From: Methylophilaceae bacterium
Lineage (GTDB): Bacteria; Pseudomonadota; Gammaproteobacteria; Burkholderiales; Methylophilaceae
Length of the DNA stretch: 64,000 nt
Reading direction: 5' to 3'
Assembly (NCBI GenBank): GCA_947499625.1
Contig: CANMPB010000001.1
Location: 31,718 to 95,717 of the forward strand
Shown: piece after piece, positions 19,156-30,855 of the stretch
Layout: every line of letters begins with the position of its first letter
Numbering within the stretch: position 1 is the stretch's first letter
Position numbers and translations under genes: made by a program
The notes under the pieces: generated by a model
Database searches by the model: none
Told to the model about the DNA's origin: nothing
The model's input: the letters and a program-made list of their open reading frames with translations, nothing else

Positions 19156-22100
19156 TCACGTTAAAAATATTTTATCCAAAAAGTCTTTAATAAACTTAAC
19201 CCGCTCTAAAATATCAGAAAGTGTAATAGAGATTTTAATTTTATCCGGTCCACTCATGCGGCATCGCTTATCTTCGCTTAATAACTTAATAAGCTTTAGT
19301 GGGTCAATTTTACTGTCACTAGCAAATGTAATTTGAATTGAAACATCACTCGCATCTATTTTTTTAATATCAAGATGTTGAATGAAAATTCTTAAGTCAT
19401 GAAAAGAGATAAGGGACTGTGTTTGTTCTGGCATCACACCAAACCGATCTACCAGCTCCTCTTTCATGCCCACCAATTGGTCGCTATCATTAAGTCCTGA
19501 CATTCGCTTATAAAGCACAAGTCTTTCATTGATGTCACCACAATAGCTATTGGTAATAATGGCTGGTGTATGTAAATTAATTTCTGTGTTTTTATGAAGC
19601 GGAGTATCAAGACTTAATTTTTTACCAATTTTAAGTTGCTTTACAGCGTAATTCAGCATTTCTACATACAGATTAAATCCAATTTCATGCATTTGCCCAC
19701 TTTGATTATCGCCTAGCAACTCGCCTGCTCCACGAATCTCTAAATCATGAATGGCAAGATAGTAACCTGCACCTAAATCTTCAAGTAGTTGAATAGCTTC
19801 CAATCGTTTTTGAGCGTGGACACTAATCTTCCTGTCTGGATCAATAAGTAAATATGCATATGCTTGATGGTGAGATCTGCCTACTCGTCCTCTTAGCTGA
19901 TGCAGTTGCGCTAGCCCAAACATGTCTGCACGATTCATAATAATAGTATTAGCTGATGGAATATCAATACCTGTTTCAATAATAGTTGTACAAAGTAAAA
20001 TGTTAGCCTTTTGTTGATAAAAATCATGCATGACTCTTTCAAGCTCTCGCTCTCGCATCTGTCCGTGAGCAATCTCAATTAGCCCTTCAGGAATTAACTT
20101 TCCTAATTTTTCTTTCATCGAAGTGATAGTGTCAACATCGTTATGCAAGAAATACACCTGCCCGCCTCGATTAAATTCTCTTAAAACTGCCTCACGAATG
20201 ATGCCTTCTGAATAATTATTAACAAATGTTTTAATCGATAAACGTTTTTGTGGTGGAGTGGAAATAATAGAAAACTCTCGCAAACCCTCCATAGCCATCG
20301 ATAGAGTTCGAGGAATAGGAGTCGCCGTAAGTGTTAGGACATCAACCTCAGCCCGCATAGCTTTAAGCAATTCTTTTTGGCGGACACCGAAACGGTGTTC
20401 TTCGTCGATAATAATTAGCCCTAAATTTTTGAATTTAATATCATTTTGAATAAGCCTATGTGTACCAATGATGATATCAATTTCACCATTAGCAAGTTTC
20501 AAAAGTGACTCAGCCTGTTCTTTTTTAGATTTAAAACGAGAAATTTCTGCAATCTTGATCGGAGAATCTGAAAAACGATCCATAAAATTATTGTAATGCT
20601 GTTCGGCAAGAAGTGTTGTCGGCACTAATATAGCAACTTGCTTTCCATCATTAGCCGCTATAAATGCTGCCCGTAATGCAACTTCTGTCTTGCCGAAACC
20701 CACATCGCCGCATATGAGACGATCCATCGGCTTTTGTGACTCCATATCATTAATCACAGCATTAATTGCTGTTAATTGATCATCAGTTTCCTCAAATGGA
20801 AATCCATCTGTGAATCTCTCATAATCTTGTAAATTAATTTTGAAGGCGTACCCCTTTTTGATGGAGCGCTGCGAATAAATATTTAAGAGGTCTGCAGCAG
20901 TGTCATGAATTTGTTTCAAGGCTTTTTTCTTAGCCTTATCCCATTGATCTGAACCCAGCCTATGTAACGGTGCAGTTTCAGCTGGTCCTCCGGAGTATCG
21001 TGAAATAAGATCCAAATTGGATACAGGCACATAAAGTTTATCGTGTCCAAAATACTCTAAAAGCAGGAATTCACTTTCACCCTCACCAAAATCCAAATTA
21101 AATAATCCTTTAAATCGGCCTACGCCATATTGCTCATGAACAATAGGGTCACCTTCTTTTAGCTCTGATAAGTCACGCACCATGGCATCAGTTGAGAAAT
21201 TCTTATCACGATGGCGTCTTCTTGATTGACGAACGGTATTTACATAAAGCTCAGATTCTGTAATAACAATATGCTCTGATGAAATATAGCCGTGATGCAA
21301 TGGACTCACAGTCAAAACCACTTGATCACTAATATCTATAGCTGAAGACCAATCATCTGTTGCTTTAAACTTAATGCTAGCTAACTTTAGGAGCTCAGAA
21401 ACAGTTTCTCGACGACCTAAACTATCCGTTAAGATAAAAATTCTTTTAAGATTACTTTTAATAAAATGATCAAGTTTTGCTAAAGGCTGAATGTTTTTTC
21501 TATCAATAGATATATCAGGAATTTTTTCATATACTTCTGCACGTTTTAAATCAAACTTCTTATATGTATTGATAGATTTAAAAAATTGATCTGGCTTAAT
21601 TAAAAGATTTTGAGGTTCTAAAATTGGTCTTTCAGCATCATAAGCAAACAATCGAAAACGTTTTTCAGTTTCATGCCAAAAATGACTACAAGCTAGATCA
21701 AGATTGCCGTGTTTATAAATAATCGTATTGTCTGAAAAATAACTAAAAATATCACTCATCTCTTCAAAAAATAAGGGCATGTACCATTCAATACCACCTA
21801 TGGGGATGCCCTTACTGATATCTTTATAAATCGATGAGCGAGACGGGTCACCCTCAAAGCGCTCTCGATAATTTTGTCTAAATATACTGATGGATTTTTC
21901 ATCCATAGGACATTCGCGGGCCGGAAGCAGCTTGATTTCATTGATAGGATAGAGTGTTCTTTGGGAATCAACATCGAATGTGCGAATCGAATCAATCTCA
22001 TTATCAAAGAAATCTAAGCGATACGGCACAATGCTCCCCATAGGAAATAAATCAATGAGACTTCCCCTTACTGAAAACTCTCCAGGGGCCATGACGCGAA

Positions 22101-22614
22101 CGACATTCATATATCCGTTTAATGTGAGTTGATTTTTAAAAGCTTCAATATCAACTTTTTGCCCTTTAGAAAAATGAAAGCTAAATTGTTGTATATAACT
22201 TTTAGGAGGTAATAAGTGAAGCGCTGTGGTTACAGGGATAATTACCACATCAAATTTTTCCTGAGTGACTTGATAAAGAGTTAGAAGTCGTTCTGATATT
22301 AGATCTGGGTGGGGTGAAAAGTGATCGTAAGGAAGAGTTTCCCAATCGGGCAATAAGTTAATTTTTAAATCTGGATTAAACCAAAGCATCTCTTCCATAA
22401 GACGCCTTGCTTCGAATGCAGTTTCCGTAAAAATTGCTAAAGACTTTTTACTTTTAGTAATTTCATCTTGAATATACTTAACAAGAGAATAGCTATCAGA
22501 GCCATCAATTTCAGCTGTCGATAGTGATTCTTTACTTTGATAATTTGCTTCTAATGGCATATATTGCATGTATAAATGATTAGCAATATTATAAGCTTTA
22601 AAGCTAGTATTCAT
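19156..22614 (-). CDS. mfd: transcription-repair coupling factor
   Basis: Mfd removes RNA polymerase stalled at DNA lesions and recruits UvrA. The 1152-residue protein is full length: the UvrB-like N-terminal region, the RNA polymerase-interacting domain starting near residue 480 (DPIVHEQYGVGRFKG), a RecG-like translocase with Walker A GDVGFGKTEVAL at about 635-646 and DEEHRFG, then the TRG region and the C-terminal UvrA-binding domain. Its start codon lies only 14 bases from that of divergent rpiA. The first ~30 residues are poorly conserved and the true start could be slightly downstream. Confidence 0.97.
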   Translation of the reverse strand: MNTSFKAYNIANHLYMQYMPLEANYQSKESLSTAEIDGSDSYSLVKYIQDEITKSKKSLAIFTETAFEARRLMEEMLWFNPDLKINLLPDWETLPYDHFSPHPDLISERLLTLYQVTQEKFDVVIIPVTTALHLLPPKSYIQQFSFHFSKGQKVDIEAFKNQLTLNGYMNVVRVMAPGEFSVRGSLIDLFPMGSIVPYRLDFFDNEIDSIRTFDVDSQRTLYPINEIKLLPARECPMDEKSISIFRQNYRERFEGDPSRSSIYKDISKGIPIGGIEWYMPLFFEEMSDIFSYFSDNTIIYKHGNLDLACSHFWHETEKRFRLFAYDAERPILEPQNLLIKPDQFFKSINTYKKFDLKRAEVYEKIPDISIDRKNIQPLAKLDHFIKSNLKRIFILTDSLGRRETVSELLKLASIKFKATDDWSSAIDISDQVVLTVSPLHHGYISSEHIVITESELYVNTVRQSRRRHRDKNFSTDAMVRDLSELKEGDPIVHEQYGVGRFKGLFNLDFGEGESEFLLLEYFGHDKLYVPVSNLDLISRYSGGPAETAPLHRLGSDQWDKAKKKALKQIHDTAADLLNIYSQRSIKKGYAFKINLQDYERFTDGFPFEETDDQLTAINAVINDMESQKPMDRLICGDVGFGKTEVALRAAFIAANDGKQVAILVPTTLLAEQHYNNFMDRFSDSPIKIAEISRFKSKKEQAESLLKLANGEIDIIIGTHRLIQNDIKFKNLGLIIIDEEHRFGVRQKELLKAMRAEVDVLTLTATPIPRTLSMAMEGLREFSIISTPPQKRLSIKTFVNNYSEGIIREAVLREFNRGGQVYFLHNDVDTITSMKEKLGKLIPEGLIEIAHGQMRERELERVMHDFYQQKANILLCTTIIETGIDIPSANTIIMNRADMFGLAQLHQLRGRVGRSHHQAYAYLLIDPDRKISVHAQKRLEAIQLLEDLGAGYYLAIHDLEIRGAGELLGDNQSGQMHEIGFNLYVEMLNYAVKQLKIGKKLSLDTPLHKNTEINLHTPAIITNSYCGDINERLVLYKRMSGLNDSDQLVGMKEELVDRFGVMPEQTQSLISFHDLRIFIQHLDIKKIDASDVSIQITFASDSKIDPLKLIKLLSEDKRCRMSGPDKIKISITLSDILERVKFIKDFLDKIFLT
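22564..22592 (+). promoter_or_regulatory. putative rpiA promoter inside mfd
   Basis: TTGCAT (22564-22569) and TATTAT (22587-22592, 5 of 6) are 17 bases apart on the + strand. The site lies inside the 5' coding end of mfd and predicts a transcript start near 22599. The -35 match is weak, but there is no intergenic space in which rpiA could otherwise have a promoter. Confidence 0.4.
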
Positions 22615-22628
22615 TGAGAGGGAATGTC

Positions 22629-23303
22629 ATGAATGATAAAGAATTAGTCGCGCACCAAGCCCTGCAGTACGTTAGCGAGAATATGATTGTTGGCTTGGGC
22701 ACTGGATCAACCGCTAACTACTTTATTGATGCTTTAGCTAAGCGAAATAAGGAAGAAAAGCTAAACATAAGAGCAGTATCAAGCTCGGTTGTAAGTATGA
22801 TTAAAGCTAAAGAAGCGGGTTTACCAATTATAGCTATGGAACAGATCAAAGAAATTGATCTATATATTGATGGAGCAGATGAAATTGACGCTGATCTTTC
22901 TTTACTTAAAGGGCGGGGTTATGATCTCGTTCGAGAAAAACTACTGGCCCGATCGGCTAAAAAATTTATTGTCATTGTGGATGAGTCTAAAATCGTTAAA
23001 AAGATTGGAAATAACTTTCCCATACCTTCGGAAGTCCAACCCTTTGCGTGGGAGATTGTTAAAAATATCTTAATGAAGAAAGGAACAGGCGATATTAGAA
23101 TTAATGCAGCAAAAGATGGATATGCGATTACGTCTTGTGGTAATTTTGTACTCGATTTTAATTATCCTGAAAAAAATACTGCGGAATTAAATGCACTTCT
23201 ATCGCAAACGCCAGGCATTGTAGAGCATGGTATTTTTTATAATCTCGCGCATGGTGCCTTAATTAGTAATAATGGAAAAATTCGTGAGATTTGGAAAAAC
23301 TAA
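22629..23303 (+). CDS. rpiA: ribose-5-phosphate isomerase A
   Basis: Interconverts ribulose-5-phosphate and ribose-5-phosphate, linking the Zwf/Pgl/Gnd branch found elsewhere in this window to nucleotide synthesis and the RuMP rearrangements. The N-terminal [11 protein letters not shown] phosphate loop, the [10 protein letters not shown] motif and KGRG are all RpiA signatures. I chose ATG at 22629 (224 residues) over an upstream TTG at 22614, because the GAGAGGGA ribosome binding site at 22615-22622 fits the ATG. Its 3' end overlaps convergent serS by 4 bases. Confidence 0.95.
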   Translation: MNDKELVAHQALQYVSENMIVGLGTGSTANYFIDALAKRNKEEKLNIRAVSSSVVSMIKAKEAGLPIIAMEQIKEIDLYIDGADEIDADLSLLKGRGYDLVREKLLARSAKKFIVIVDESKIVKKIGNNFPIPSEVQPFAWEIVKNILMKKGTGDIRINAAKDGYAITSCGNFVLDFNYPEKNTAELNALLSQTPGIVEHGIFYNLAHGALISNNGKIREIWKN

Positions 23304-24568
23304 ATCCTTTCAATGTCGCCCATATAACGAGCTAATGCTTTAGGGATCGTAATACTCCCATCTTCATTCTGATAGTTCTCAATAACCGCAACTAATGTTC
23401 TACCAACTGCAAGTCCAGAACCATTCAATGTGTGAACAAATATGTTTTTTCCGTCATCACTCTTAAACCTTGCTTTTAATCGTCTTGCTTGGAAAGCTTC
23501 ACAATTTGAAATAGATGAAATTTCACGATACATATTTTGTGATGGGAGCCAGACTTCTAGGTCGAAAGTTTTCGCAGCTCCAAAACCCATATCGCCTGTG
23601 CACAAAGATAGCAATCGATATGGGAGCTCTAATGAAGTGAGTATAAATTCAGCATGCGAAACCATTTCATCTAATGCTTCATAACTTTTGTCTGGATGGA
23701 CAATCTGAACCATCTCAACTTTGTCGAATTGATGCTGCCTAATCATGCCACGTGTATCTTTCCCGTAGGATCCAGCTTCAGATCTAAAACAGGGTGTGTG
23801 TGCTGTTAATTTAATAGGAAGGTCAGATTGTTTAACCACTTCGTCTCGCACAAAATTTGTGAGCGTCACTTCAGAAGTTGGAATTAAATATAATTTACTT
23901 TCGTTATGTGAAAGACTAAAAAGATCAGCTTCAAACTTAGGGAGCTGTCCTGTGCCTATTAATGTCTCGCTATTCACCAAATAAGGTGTATAGCATTCCT
24001 TATACCCGTGCTTATCTGTATGAGTATCAAGCATATATTGGGCAATAGCGCGATGTAATTTCGCAAGCTTACCTTCTATCACTACAAAGCGAGCGCCAGA
24101 AAGTTTTGCACCTAAATCAAAATTAAGGCCATGTTGAGTGCCTATATCGACATGATCTTTAACTTTAAAATTAAATTTTCTAAGCTCGCCTACTGTCTTC
24201 AAAACTTTGTTATCGTCTTCAGACTTGCCTATCGGAGTTGAATCGTGAGGAATATTAGGGATATTAAGCATGAATTGATTAATCTTTTCTTGTAACTCAA
24301 ACAATTCAGATTCGCCCGCTTTTAAATCATCTGAAATTGCATTAACACTCTTCATAAGAAGATCAATATTCTCATTTTTAGATTTCGCAATACCAATTTC
24401 CTTTGATATAGAATTTCTTTTCTCTTGGAGCTCTTGCGTTTTCACTTGTAGCTCTTTTCTTACATTTTCTAATGATTGAAAAGTAGCTATATCAAGATCA
24501 AAACCTCGATTCAAAAGTTTTTCTTTAGCAAGCTCAATATCATTTCTAAGTATTTGGATGTCTATCAT
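23300..24568 (-). CDS. serS: seryl-tRNA synthetase
   Basis: Class II aminoacyl-tRNA synthetase charging tRNA-Ser and tRNA-Sec-type acceptors. The 422-residue protein has the N-terminal antiparallel coiled-coil arm (about 25-105) that grips the long variable arm of tRNA-Ser. The catalytic core has motif 2 ([14 protein letters not shown]) and motif 3 ([19 protein letters not shown]). It is downstream of rarA with a 7-base gap, so it is probably cotranscribed with ftsK-lolA-rarA. Confidence 0.98.
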   Translation of the reverse strand: MIDIQILRNDIELAKEKLLNRGFDLDIATFQSLENVRKELQVKTQELQEKRNSISKEIGIAKSKNENIDLLMKSVNAISDDLKAGESELFELQEKINQFMLNIPNIPHDSTPIGKSEDDNKVLKTVGELRKFNFKVKDHVDIGTQHGLNFDLGAKLSGARFVVIEGKLAKLHRAIAQYMLDTHTDKHGYKECYTPYLVNSETLIGTGQLPKFEADLFSLSHNESKLYLIPTSEVTLTNFVRDEVVKQSDLPIKLTAHTPCFRSEAGSYGKDTRGMIRQHQFDKVEMVQIVHPDKSYEALDEMVSHAEFILTSLELPYRLLSLCTGDMGFGAAKTFDLEVWLPSQNMYREISSISNCEAFQARRLKARFKSDDGKNIFVHTLNGSGLAVGRTLVAVIENYQNEDGSITIPKALARYMGDIERI

Positions 24569-24575
24569 AAATAAC

Positions 24576-25880
24576 CTATTTCTTTTGCTTATCCTGTGAT
24601 TTTAAATAATTCAATTTTTCGAGAATTTTACTCTCTAATCCTCTTGCTGTAGGCTTATAAAATTCAATAGGGTCTAAATTATCTGGAAAATATTTTTCGC
24701 CAGCCGCATAAGCATCAGGCTCGTTATGAGCGTAACGATAATTTTTTCCGTAATCTAAATCTTTCATAAGCTTGGTTGGGGCATTTCGCAGATGAACTGG
24801 CACATCACTATTATCGCCTTCCGCTACGAATGCTTTTGCTTCATTGAAAGCCATATATGCTGCATTACTTTTAGCTGCAATCGATAGGTAAATTACTGCG
24901 TTCGAAAGGGCTAACTCACCCTCAGGCGAGCCAAGACGTTCATAAATTTGGTAAGCTTCAAGTGCCATAGTTTGACACTTTGGATCAGCCAAGCCAATAT
25001 CCTCAACAGCGATTCGAACAATTCTTCTTGCCAAATAAAGTGGATCAGCACCGCCGTCTAACATACGATGAAGCCAATATAACGCAGCATTTGGATCGGA
25101 CCCTCTCACAGATTTATGAAGTGCTGAAATTTGATCGTAAAACTGATCCCCGCCTTTATCAAAACGTCTTACCTTGCTTGTAATTGTTCTCTTTAGAAAG
25201 TCTTGATCAATTTTTTTAACTTTTAAAGATGTGGCTGTATTAAAGAGTAATTCTAAAAAATTAAGTAGCCTTCTTGCATCGCCATTCACATGAGCGATAA
25301 TCTCTTGCTTAGCCTCTTCATTTACCTCGATATCGGGTGCTATATGATTTTTAGCTTTTTCATAAATTAAAAGAAGATCTTCTTCATCAAGCATTTTTAA
25401 AACATAAACTTGTGATCGACTCAATAAAGCGGAATTAACCTCAAAAGATGGATTCTCAGTCGTCGCACCAATAAAAGTAATCAATCCAGATTCAACATGT
25501 GGCAAAAATGCATCTTGCTGACTTTTATTAAAACGATGGACTTCATCTACAAACAAAATTGTTTTTTTATTATATTGTTGTAAATTATGTTGGGCTTTAT
25601 CTATAGCCTCTCTAATATCTTTAACGCCAGATAGCACCGCGGACACGGATATAAATTCTGCATCAATAGAATTCGCAATGACACGTGCAATAGTTGTTTT
25701 TCCAACACCTGGAGGACCCCATAAAATCATAGAGGGTAAATTTCCAGATTCAATAGCTACTCGCAGCGACTTACCTTCACCTAAAATATGTTTTTGCCCT
25801 GCTATTTCGCCAACAATTTTAGGTCTTAAATACTCAGCAAGAGGCAATTGAGACTGATTAGGTTCGAACATTTGATTCAT
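24576..25880 (-). CDS. rarA: replication-associated recombination protein RarA
   Basis: AAA+ ATPase of the RarA/MgsA/WRNIP1 family that acts at stalled replication forks and associates with SSB. The 434-residue protein has Walker [15 protein letters not shown] near residue 55, Walker B VDEVHRFN, sensor [12 protein letters not shown], and the C-terminal tetramerisation region ([19 protein letters not shown]). The lolA-rarA-serS order downstream of ftsK is widespread in proteobacteria. It starts 5 bases after the lolA stop. Confidence 0.97.
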   Translation of the reverse strand: MNQMFEPNQSQLPLAEYLRPKIVGEIAGQKHILGEGKSLRVAIESGNLPSMILWGPPGVGKTTIARVIANSIDAEFISVSAVLSGVKDIREAIDKAQHNLQQYNKKTILFVDEVHRFNKSQQDAFLPHVESGLITFIGATTENPSFEVNSALLSRSQVYVLKMLDEEDLLLIYEKAKNHIAPDIEVNEEAKQEIIAHVNGDARRLLNFLELLFNTATSLKVKKIDQDFLKRTITSKVRRFDKGGDQFYDQISALHKSVRGSDPNAALYWLHRMLDGGADPLYLARRIVRIAVEDIGLADPKCQTMALEAYQIYERLGSPEGELALSNAVIYLSIAAKSNAAYMAFNEAKAFVAEGDNSDVPVHLRNAPTKLMKDLDYGKNYRYAHNEPDAYAAGEKYFPDNLDPIEFYKPTARGLESKILEKLNYLKSQDKQKK

Positions 25881-25885
25881 GAGAA

Positions 25886-26893
25886 TTATTTACCTGATAT
25901 CTCTTCTTGAATTAACCAGTAGCCATCAATTTTTTTTACCAAAAGTGATTTATTTTTCATCTCAGTCAGCTTATCAGAGGTATATTTTTGTTTAAATTGT
26001 ATACGAGCTGAATTCTCAGCTTTCATAGTTAATTTAACATCTTCAATTTCAAGAACAATCTTTCCTTGTGATGATATTTTTTGCCTTCTTGTAGCTTGCC
26101 ACAAAGGGAGTGCATCGCCATTGGGAGTTTTAAAATCTTGTGCATATTTACTCAAATATAGGTCAATGTCTTTTGCTGACCACGCATTTGCCCAGTCATT
26201 TGCAAAAGCAATTAGCTCAGCATCTTTATTTTTATTGGGATTCGGTATTGTAGATGAATTACTAGATATGGCGGTATTTTGAACAACATCAACGCCATTA
26301 GGTAATTTAAATAAAAAATCATTATCAACCAAGCTCACATTGTATTTGGCATTCTTAAAGCTAATCGTTGTTATGTGCTCAAATGCATCAACAATTTTCA
26401 TCGCTGATAATTTATTTTCAGTTAAACCAAGTATAACTTTAATGAATCCAGCGCCTTCTTCTTTAGGAATGGCCTCAACCCATTTGATATTATGATTGGC
26501 TTCAGCACCAGATTGATCTTCTATATTTTTAAGTGTGAAATATTTTTCAATATTTTTACCTGCAATAATTAAAAGTGGTGTTGACCCACCAACTTTAGCT
26601 ATTGGATTAATGGAAACTTGTCTTAGGTCTTGATCGTACATATACAAAAGATCGCCATCACTGATAATTTGATTTTGATAAGGCCTTAAATAGTCCCATC
26701 TAAACTTATTAGGTCTTTTAAATAGCATCACGCCTTCAACATCTTGAAGTTTCAAGCCTTTCTTATCTAAAACAACCTGACTAAATTCCGAGGACATGCT
26801 TGATACGTTGTTTACAAAAGCATTGAGATCTGAAATGCCATCAGCAAACACATTAAAAGACAAAATTAAAAAAGTAAAAAGCAGTTTATTCAT
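25886..26893 (-). CDS. lolA: LolA lipoprotein carrier fused to an NTF2-like (Cds6_C type) domain
   Basis: LolA carries outer-membrane lipoproteins across the periplasm from LolCDE to LolB. I start it at the ATG at 26893 because the signal peptide [17 protein letters not shown] follows at once; the frame stays open upstream only because it runs inside ftsK. Residues ~18-205 are the LolA barrel ([17 protein letters not shown]). A serine/asparagine/proline linker follows, then about 115 residues resembling the NTF2-like domain at the C-terminus of Cds6-type L,D-transpeptidases ([18 protein letters not shown], then DGYWLIQEE). Ordinary LolA is about 200 residues; this one is 335. It overlaps the ftsK stop by 8 bases. 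Confidence 0.9.
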   Translation of the reverse strand: MNKLLFTFLILSFNVFADGISDLNAFVNNVSSMSSEFSQVVLDKKGLKLQDVEGVMLFKRPNKFRWDYLRPYQNQIISDGDLLYMYDQDLRQVSINPIAKVGGSTPLLIIAGKNIEKYFTLKNIEDQSGAEANHNIKWVEAIPKEEGAGFIKVILGLTENKLSAMKIVDAFEHITTISFKNAKYNVSLVDNDFLFKLPNGVDVVQNTAISSNSSTIPNPNKNKDAELIAFANDWANAWSAKDIDLYLSKYAQDFKTPNGDALPLWQATRRQKISSQGKIVLEIEDVKLTMKAENSARIQFKQKYTSDKLTEMKNKSLLVKKIDGYWLIQEEISGK

Positions 26894-29237
26894 TTTGGTT
26901 TGGAGCCAGGATATCTCTATTGCCATTACTTTGCATTGCGGAAACAAGGCCAGCTCTTTCCATATCCTCAATAATTCTTGCAGCACGGTTATAACCAATG
27001 CGTAAATGTCTTTGCACTGAAGAGATTGATGGTTTTCTTGATCTCAACACTAACTCCACAGCCTCATCATAAAGCGGATCTTTCTCGCCTGAGAAATTAG
27101 AAGATGAGCTTCCATAATCGCCACTCTCTAAAGTTTCGTTAGTTAAAATACCTTCAATATAATTCGGCTCACCATGTGACTTAAGATAGTTCACAACTTT
27201 ATGTACTTCCTGATCAGACACAAATGCTCCATGAATTCTTTGAGGGTAACCTGAACCTGCAGGCTTATACAACATATCACCTTGACCAAGCAAAGTCTCA
27301 GCACCCATTTGATCTAAGATGGTTCGCGAATCAATTTTGCTAGATACTTGGAATGCAATTCTTGCGGGAATGTTAGCTTTAATAAGTCCTGTAATCACAT
27401 CCACCGAAGGTCTTTGTGTTGCTAAAACTAGATGAATGCCAGAAGCTCTAGCTTTTTGAGCTAGTCTAACAATGAGCTCTTCAATTTTTTTGCCTACCAC
27501 CATCATTAAATCTGCAAGCTCATCAATAACAATCACAATAAGTGGCATTTCAGATAAGGGTTCAGTATTTTCTGGATTTATAGGATCCGCAATAGGGGAC
27601 CCATCTTTTATACTCTCTTTAATTTTTTGATTGTAACCAGCTAGGTTTCTGACGCCTAACATCGACATCAACTTATAACGTCTTTCCATTTCACCTACAC
27701 ACCAATTTAATGCGTTTGCAGCTTGACGCATATCAGTCACGACCGGCGCTAATAAGTGAGGTATGCCTTCATAGACAGACAGCTCAAGCATTTTAGGGTC
27801 GATGAATATCATCCTAACTTTTTCAGAGTTGGCTTTGTAAAGTAAGCTGAGAATTAATGCGTTGATTGCAACCGATTTGCCCGCGCCTGTGGTACCTGCG
27901 ATTAATACGTGTGGCATTTTAGATAAATCAGCAATCTCAGGGCGGCCTGAAATATCTTTTCCTAAAGCAATCGTGAGAGAAGCACTCGTATCTGCAAAGA
28001 TTTGAGAGCTCATGATTTCAGATAAGTAAACAATTTGCCTTTTAGGATTCGGTATCTCTAAACCCATACATGTTTTACCAGGAATAGTTTCAACGACACG
28101 AACACTCACAACAGACAGTGCGCGCGCTAAATCTTTCGATAAGTTAGTGACTTGACTACCTTTAACGCCAGGTGCTGGCTCAAACTCATAACGGGTAATC
28201 ACAGGACCAGGTTGAGCTGAAATTACCTTGGCTTCAATACCAAAGTCCATTAATTTCTTCTCAATAAGTCGAGATATAAACTCAATCGTTTCTGGCGATT
28301 GGGGTTCGACTTGATTTGATGGCTGATCTAAAAGATGAAGAGGTGGCAGTAAATTGTCACTAAAACTAAATAACGGAATTTGTTTTTCTTTTTGCACGCG
28401 CTCACTTATTTTAATTTCTACATCCGGAGATCCAATATTGACTGGGGACCTATTTTCAGATTTTCTGCGCTCACTCTCTAAGAGTTCTAATCTCTGCTTT
28501 TCTATCACTCTTCCATGTTTACGATCTTGCCAATCTCTATATCGATATTGTGCTCTTTGAAATAGGGCGAAAGTAAAGTGGCCAGAATGTTCTGAAATTC
28601 TGAGCCATGACCACCCTGTAAATAAGCTAAACCCTATCGCAATGGATGTGATCAAAAAAATACTTGAGCCTACATAGCCTAAAGATGAACGCAATGCTTG
28701 GTCGAATAATTTTCCAAGTAAGCCACCTTGGCTTAATGGAAATTGAGCAGGAAGATCTATTAAATGACCTGCTTCAAAAGCAGATGAGGCAGAAATTAGT
28801 AAAAAGAAACCAAAATAATTAAAAAGCAAAAAAGAACGATAGCCTTTTAAATCCTTATTGTATTGGGGATAAAGAAGCCAAATACTAAAGAAACATAGGA
28901 AGCTTAGCCACCAACTTGATAAACCGAAAATATAGAGTAGTAAATCAGATAAATACGAACCAATAATGCCACCAGCATTATGAATTGAGTTTGCACCGCT
29001 AACGCTATGCGACCATGATGGATCTTGACTAGAGTATGTCGCAAGGATAATGGTTAAATAAAAGCCTAAAAAAATTAAACTTAACCACCAAGCTTCACGT
29101 GTAAGCTTACTTTTAATCCCGCTATGTTTATTATCCTGTGGGGTTTGGCTAGCTTTTCCAGATTCTGATTTTTTTTTAAAAAACAAGGTTATAAGTGCTC
29201 GGAATGTTTCTTCAATTATATCAGTTTGAGGTACCAA
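26886..29237 (-). CDS. ftsK: DNA translocase FtsK
   Basis: Septum-anchored double-stranded DNA pump that resolves chromosome dimers with XerCD and KOPS sites. The 783-residue protein has an N-terminal domain with four to five membrane helices within about 50-215, a short linker, the RecA-like motor with Walker [14 protein letters not shown] near 445-457 and Walker [14 protein letters not shown], and the C-terminal gamma winged helix ([18 protein letters not shown]). The linker is much shorter than that of E. coli FtsK (SpoIIIE-like length). The only in-frame start near the 5' end is TTG at 29237, about 15 bases from an AAGGA sequence, so the exact start is uncertain. Confidence 0.95.
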   Translation of the reverse strand: MVPQTDIIEETFRALITLFFKKKSESGKASQTPQDNKHSGIKSKLTREAWWLSLIFLGFYLTIILATYSSQDPSWSHSVSGANSIHNAGGIIGSYLSDLLLYIFGLSSWWLSFLCFFSIWLLYPQYNKDLKGYRSFLLFNYFGFFLLISASSAFEAGHLIDLPAQFPLSQGGLLGKLFDQALRSSLGYVGSSIFLITSIAIGFSLFTGWSWLRISEHSGHFTFALFQRAQYRYRDWQDRKHGRVIEKQRLELLESERRKSENRSPVNIGSPDVEIKISERVQKEKQIPLFSFSDNLLPPLHLLDQPSNQVEPQSPETIEFISRLIEKKLMDFGIEAKVISAQPGPVITRYEFEPAPGVKGSQVTNLSKDLARALSVVSVRVVETIPGKTCMGLEIPNPKRQIVYLSEIMSSQIFADTSASLTIALGKDISGRPEIADLSKMPHVLIAGTTGAGKSVAINALILSLLYKANSEKVRMIFIDPKMLELSVYEGIPHLLAPVVTDMRQAANALNWCVGEMERRYKLMSMLGVRNLAGYNQKIKESIKDGSPIADPINPENTEPLSEMPLIVIVIDELADLMMVVGKKIEELIVRLAQKARASGIHLVLATQRPSVDVITGLIKANIPARIAFQVSSKIDSRTILDQMGAETLLGQGDMLYKPAGSGYPQRIHGAFVSDQEVHKVVNYLKSHGEPNYIEGILTNETLESGDYGSSSSNFSGEKDPLYDEAVELVLRSRKPSISSVQRHLRIGYNRAARIIEDMERAGLVSAMQSNGNRDILAPNQNE

Positions 29238-29268
29238 AAAATGATGAAAAAATCCTTAAAAAGTACCC

Positions 29269-29277
29269 CTTATACCA
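29269..29277 (-). promoter_or_regulatory. putative extended -10 promoter of ftsK
   Basis: On the minus strand TGGTATAAG (29277 down to 29269) matches the extended -10 form TGnTATAAt at all but the last base. It predicts a start near 29262, five bases before an AAGGA sequence (29257-29253). No good -35 is seen, which is acceptable for extended -10 promoters. Confidence 0.4.
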
Positions 29278-29286
29278 AAAATAGGT

Positions 29287-29315
29287 TTGCTTAATAAGGC
29301 GATGAAAACTAAAAT
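29287..29315 (+). promoter_or_regulatory. putative sigma-70 promoter of trxB
   Basis: TTGCTT (29287-29292) and TAAAAT (29310-29315, 5 of 6) are separated by 17 bases in the gap between divergent ftsK and trxB. The leader would be about 32 bases and includes the AGGAA ribosome binding site just upstream of the trxB ATG. Confidence 0.45.
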
Positions 29316-29318
29316 TGA

Positions 29319-30296
<978 letters not shown>

Positions 30297-30300
30297 TGTC

Positions 30301-30855
30301 ATGGCAAAAAATGAAAATGACAAAGACGAAATTGATTTATTTAAAGAAGCCATTAAAGGTACAACTCCATTAAAAATTAGTTCGAAAAAAAAAGAGCATA
30401 AAGCGCCTCAACACAAACCTAAGCCCATACCCCTTAATTTCATAAAAGATGAAAAGCAAGCGCTGATTGATTCTATTAGCGATCATTACGAGCCACTTCA
30501 CGACATCGAAAATGGTGAGGAGCTTTTCTATATCAGACAAGGTCACTCGCCTGACGTATTAAAAAAACTAAGAAAAGGTTATTGGGTCATCCAAAAATCT
30601 ATTGATCTTCATGGCTTGATTTCGGATGAAGCAAAAGCATATGTGGTTCAATTTATAGCTGAATGTAAAAAAAATAATATTCGCTGTGTTCGTATCGTTC
30701 ATGGTAAAGGCTATAACTCAAAAAACAAAGAACCCATTCTTAAAAATAAACTTAAGCATTGGTTAGCGCAAAAAGAAGAAGTAATCGCATACGCTCAAGC
30801 TCGAGATCATGATGGCGGGAGTGGAGCCGTTATTGTATTATTAAGTGCCCATTAA
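30301..30855 (+). CDS. Smr-domain protein
   Basis: 184 residues: a charged, lysine-rich N-terminal half and a C-terminal Smr (small MutS-related) domain at about 95-184. Conserved phrases are SIDLHGL, RIVHGKGYNSKNK and DGGSGAVIVLL. Stand-alone Smr proteins such as SmrA/SmrB are nucleases acting on DNA or on mRNA of collided ribosomes; which applies here is unknown. I use the ATG at 30301, right after trxB, rather than the longer open frame that extends back into trxB. The stop overlaps that of the convergent ABC gene by 4 bases. Confidence 0.9.
   Translation: MAKNENDKDEIDLFKEAIKGTTPLKISSKKKEHKAPQHKPKPIPLNFIKDEKQALIDSISDHYEPLHDIENGEELFYIRQGHSPDVLKKLRKGYWVIQKSIDLHGLISDEAKAYVVQFIAECKKNNIRCVRIVHGKGYNSKNKEPILKNKLKHWLAQKEEVIAYAQARDHDGGSGAVIVLLSAH

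Noticed and set aside
26894-26998. 35-residue N-terminal extension of LolA
   Set aside because: It overlaps ftsK and would place the signal peptide internally; the ATG at 26893 starts exactly at the signal peptide.
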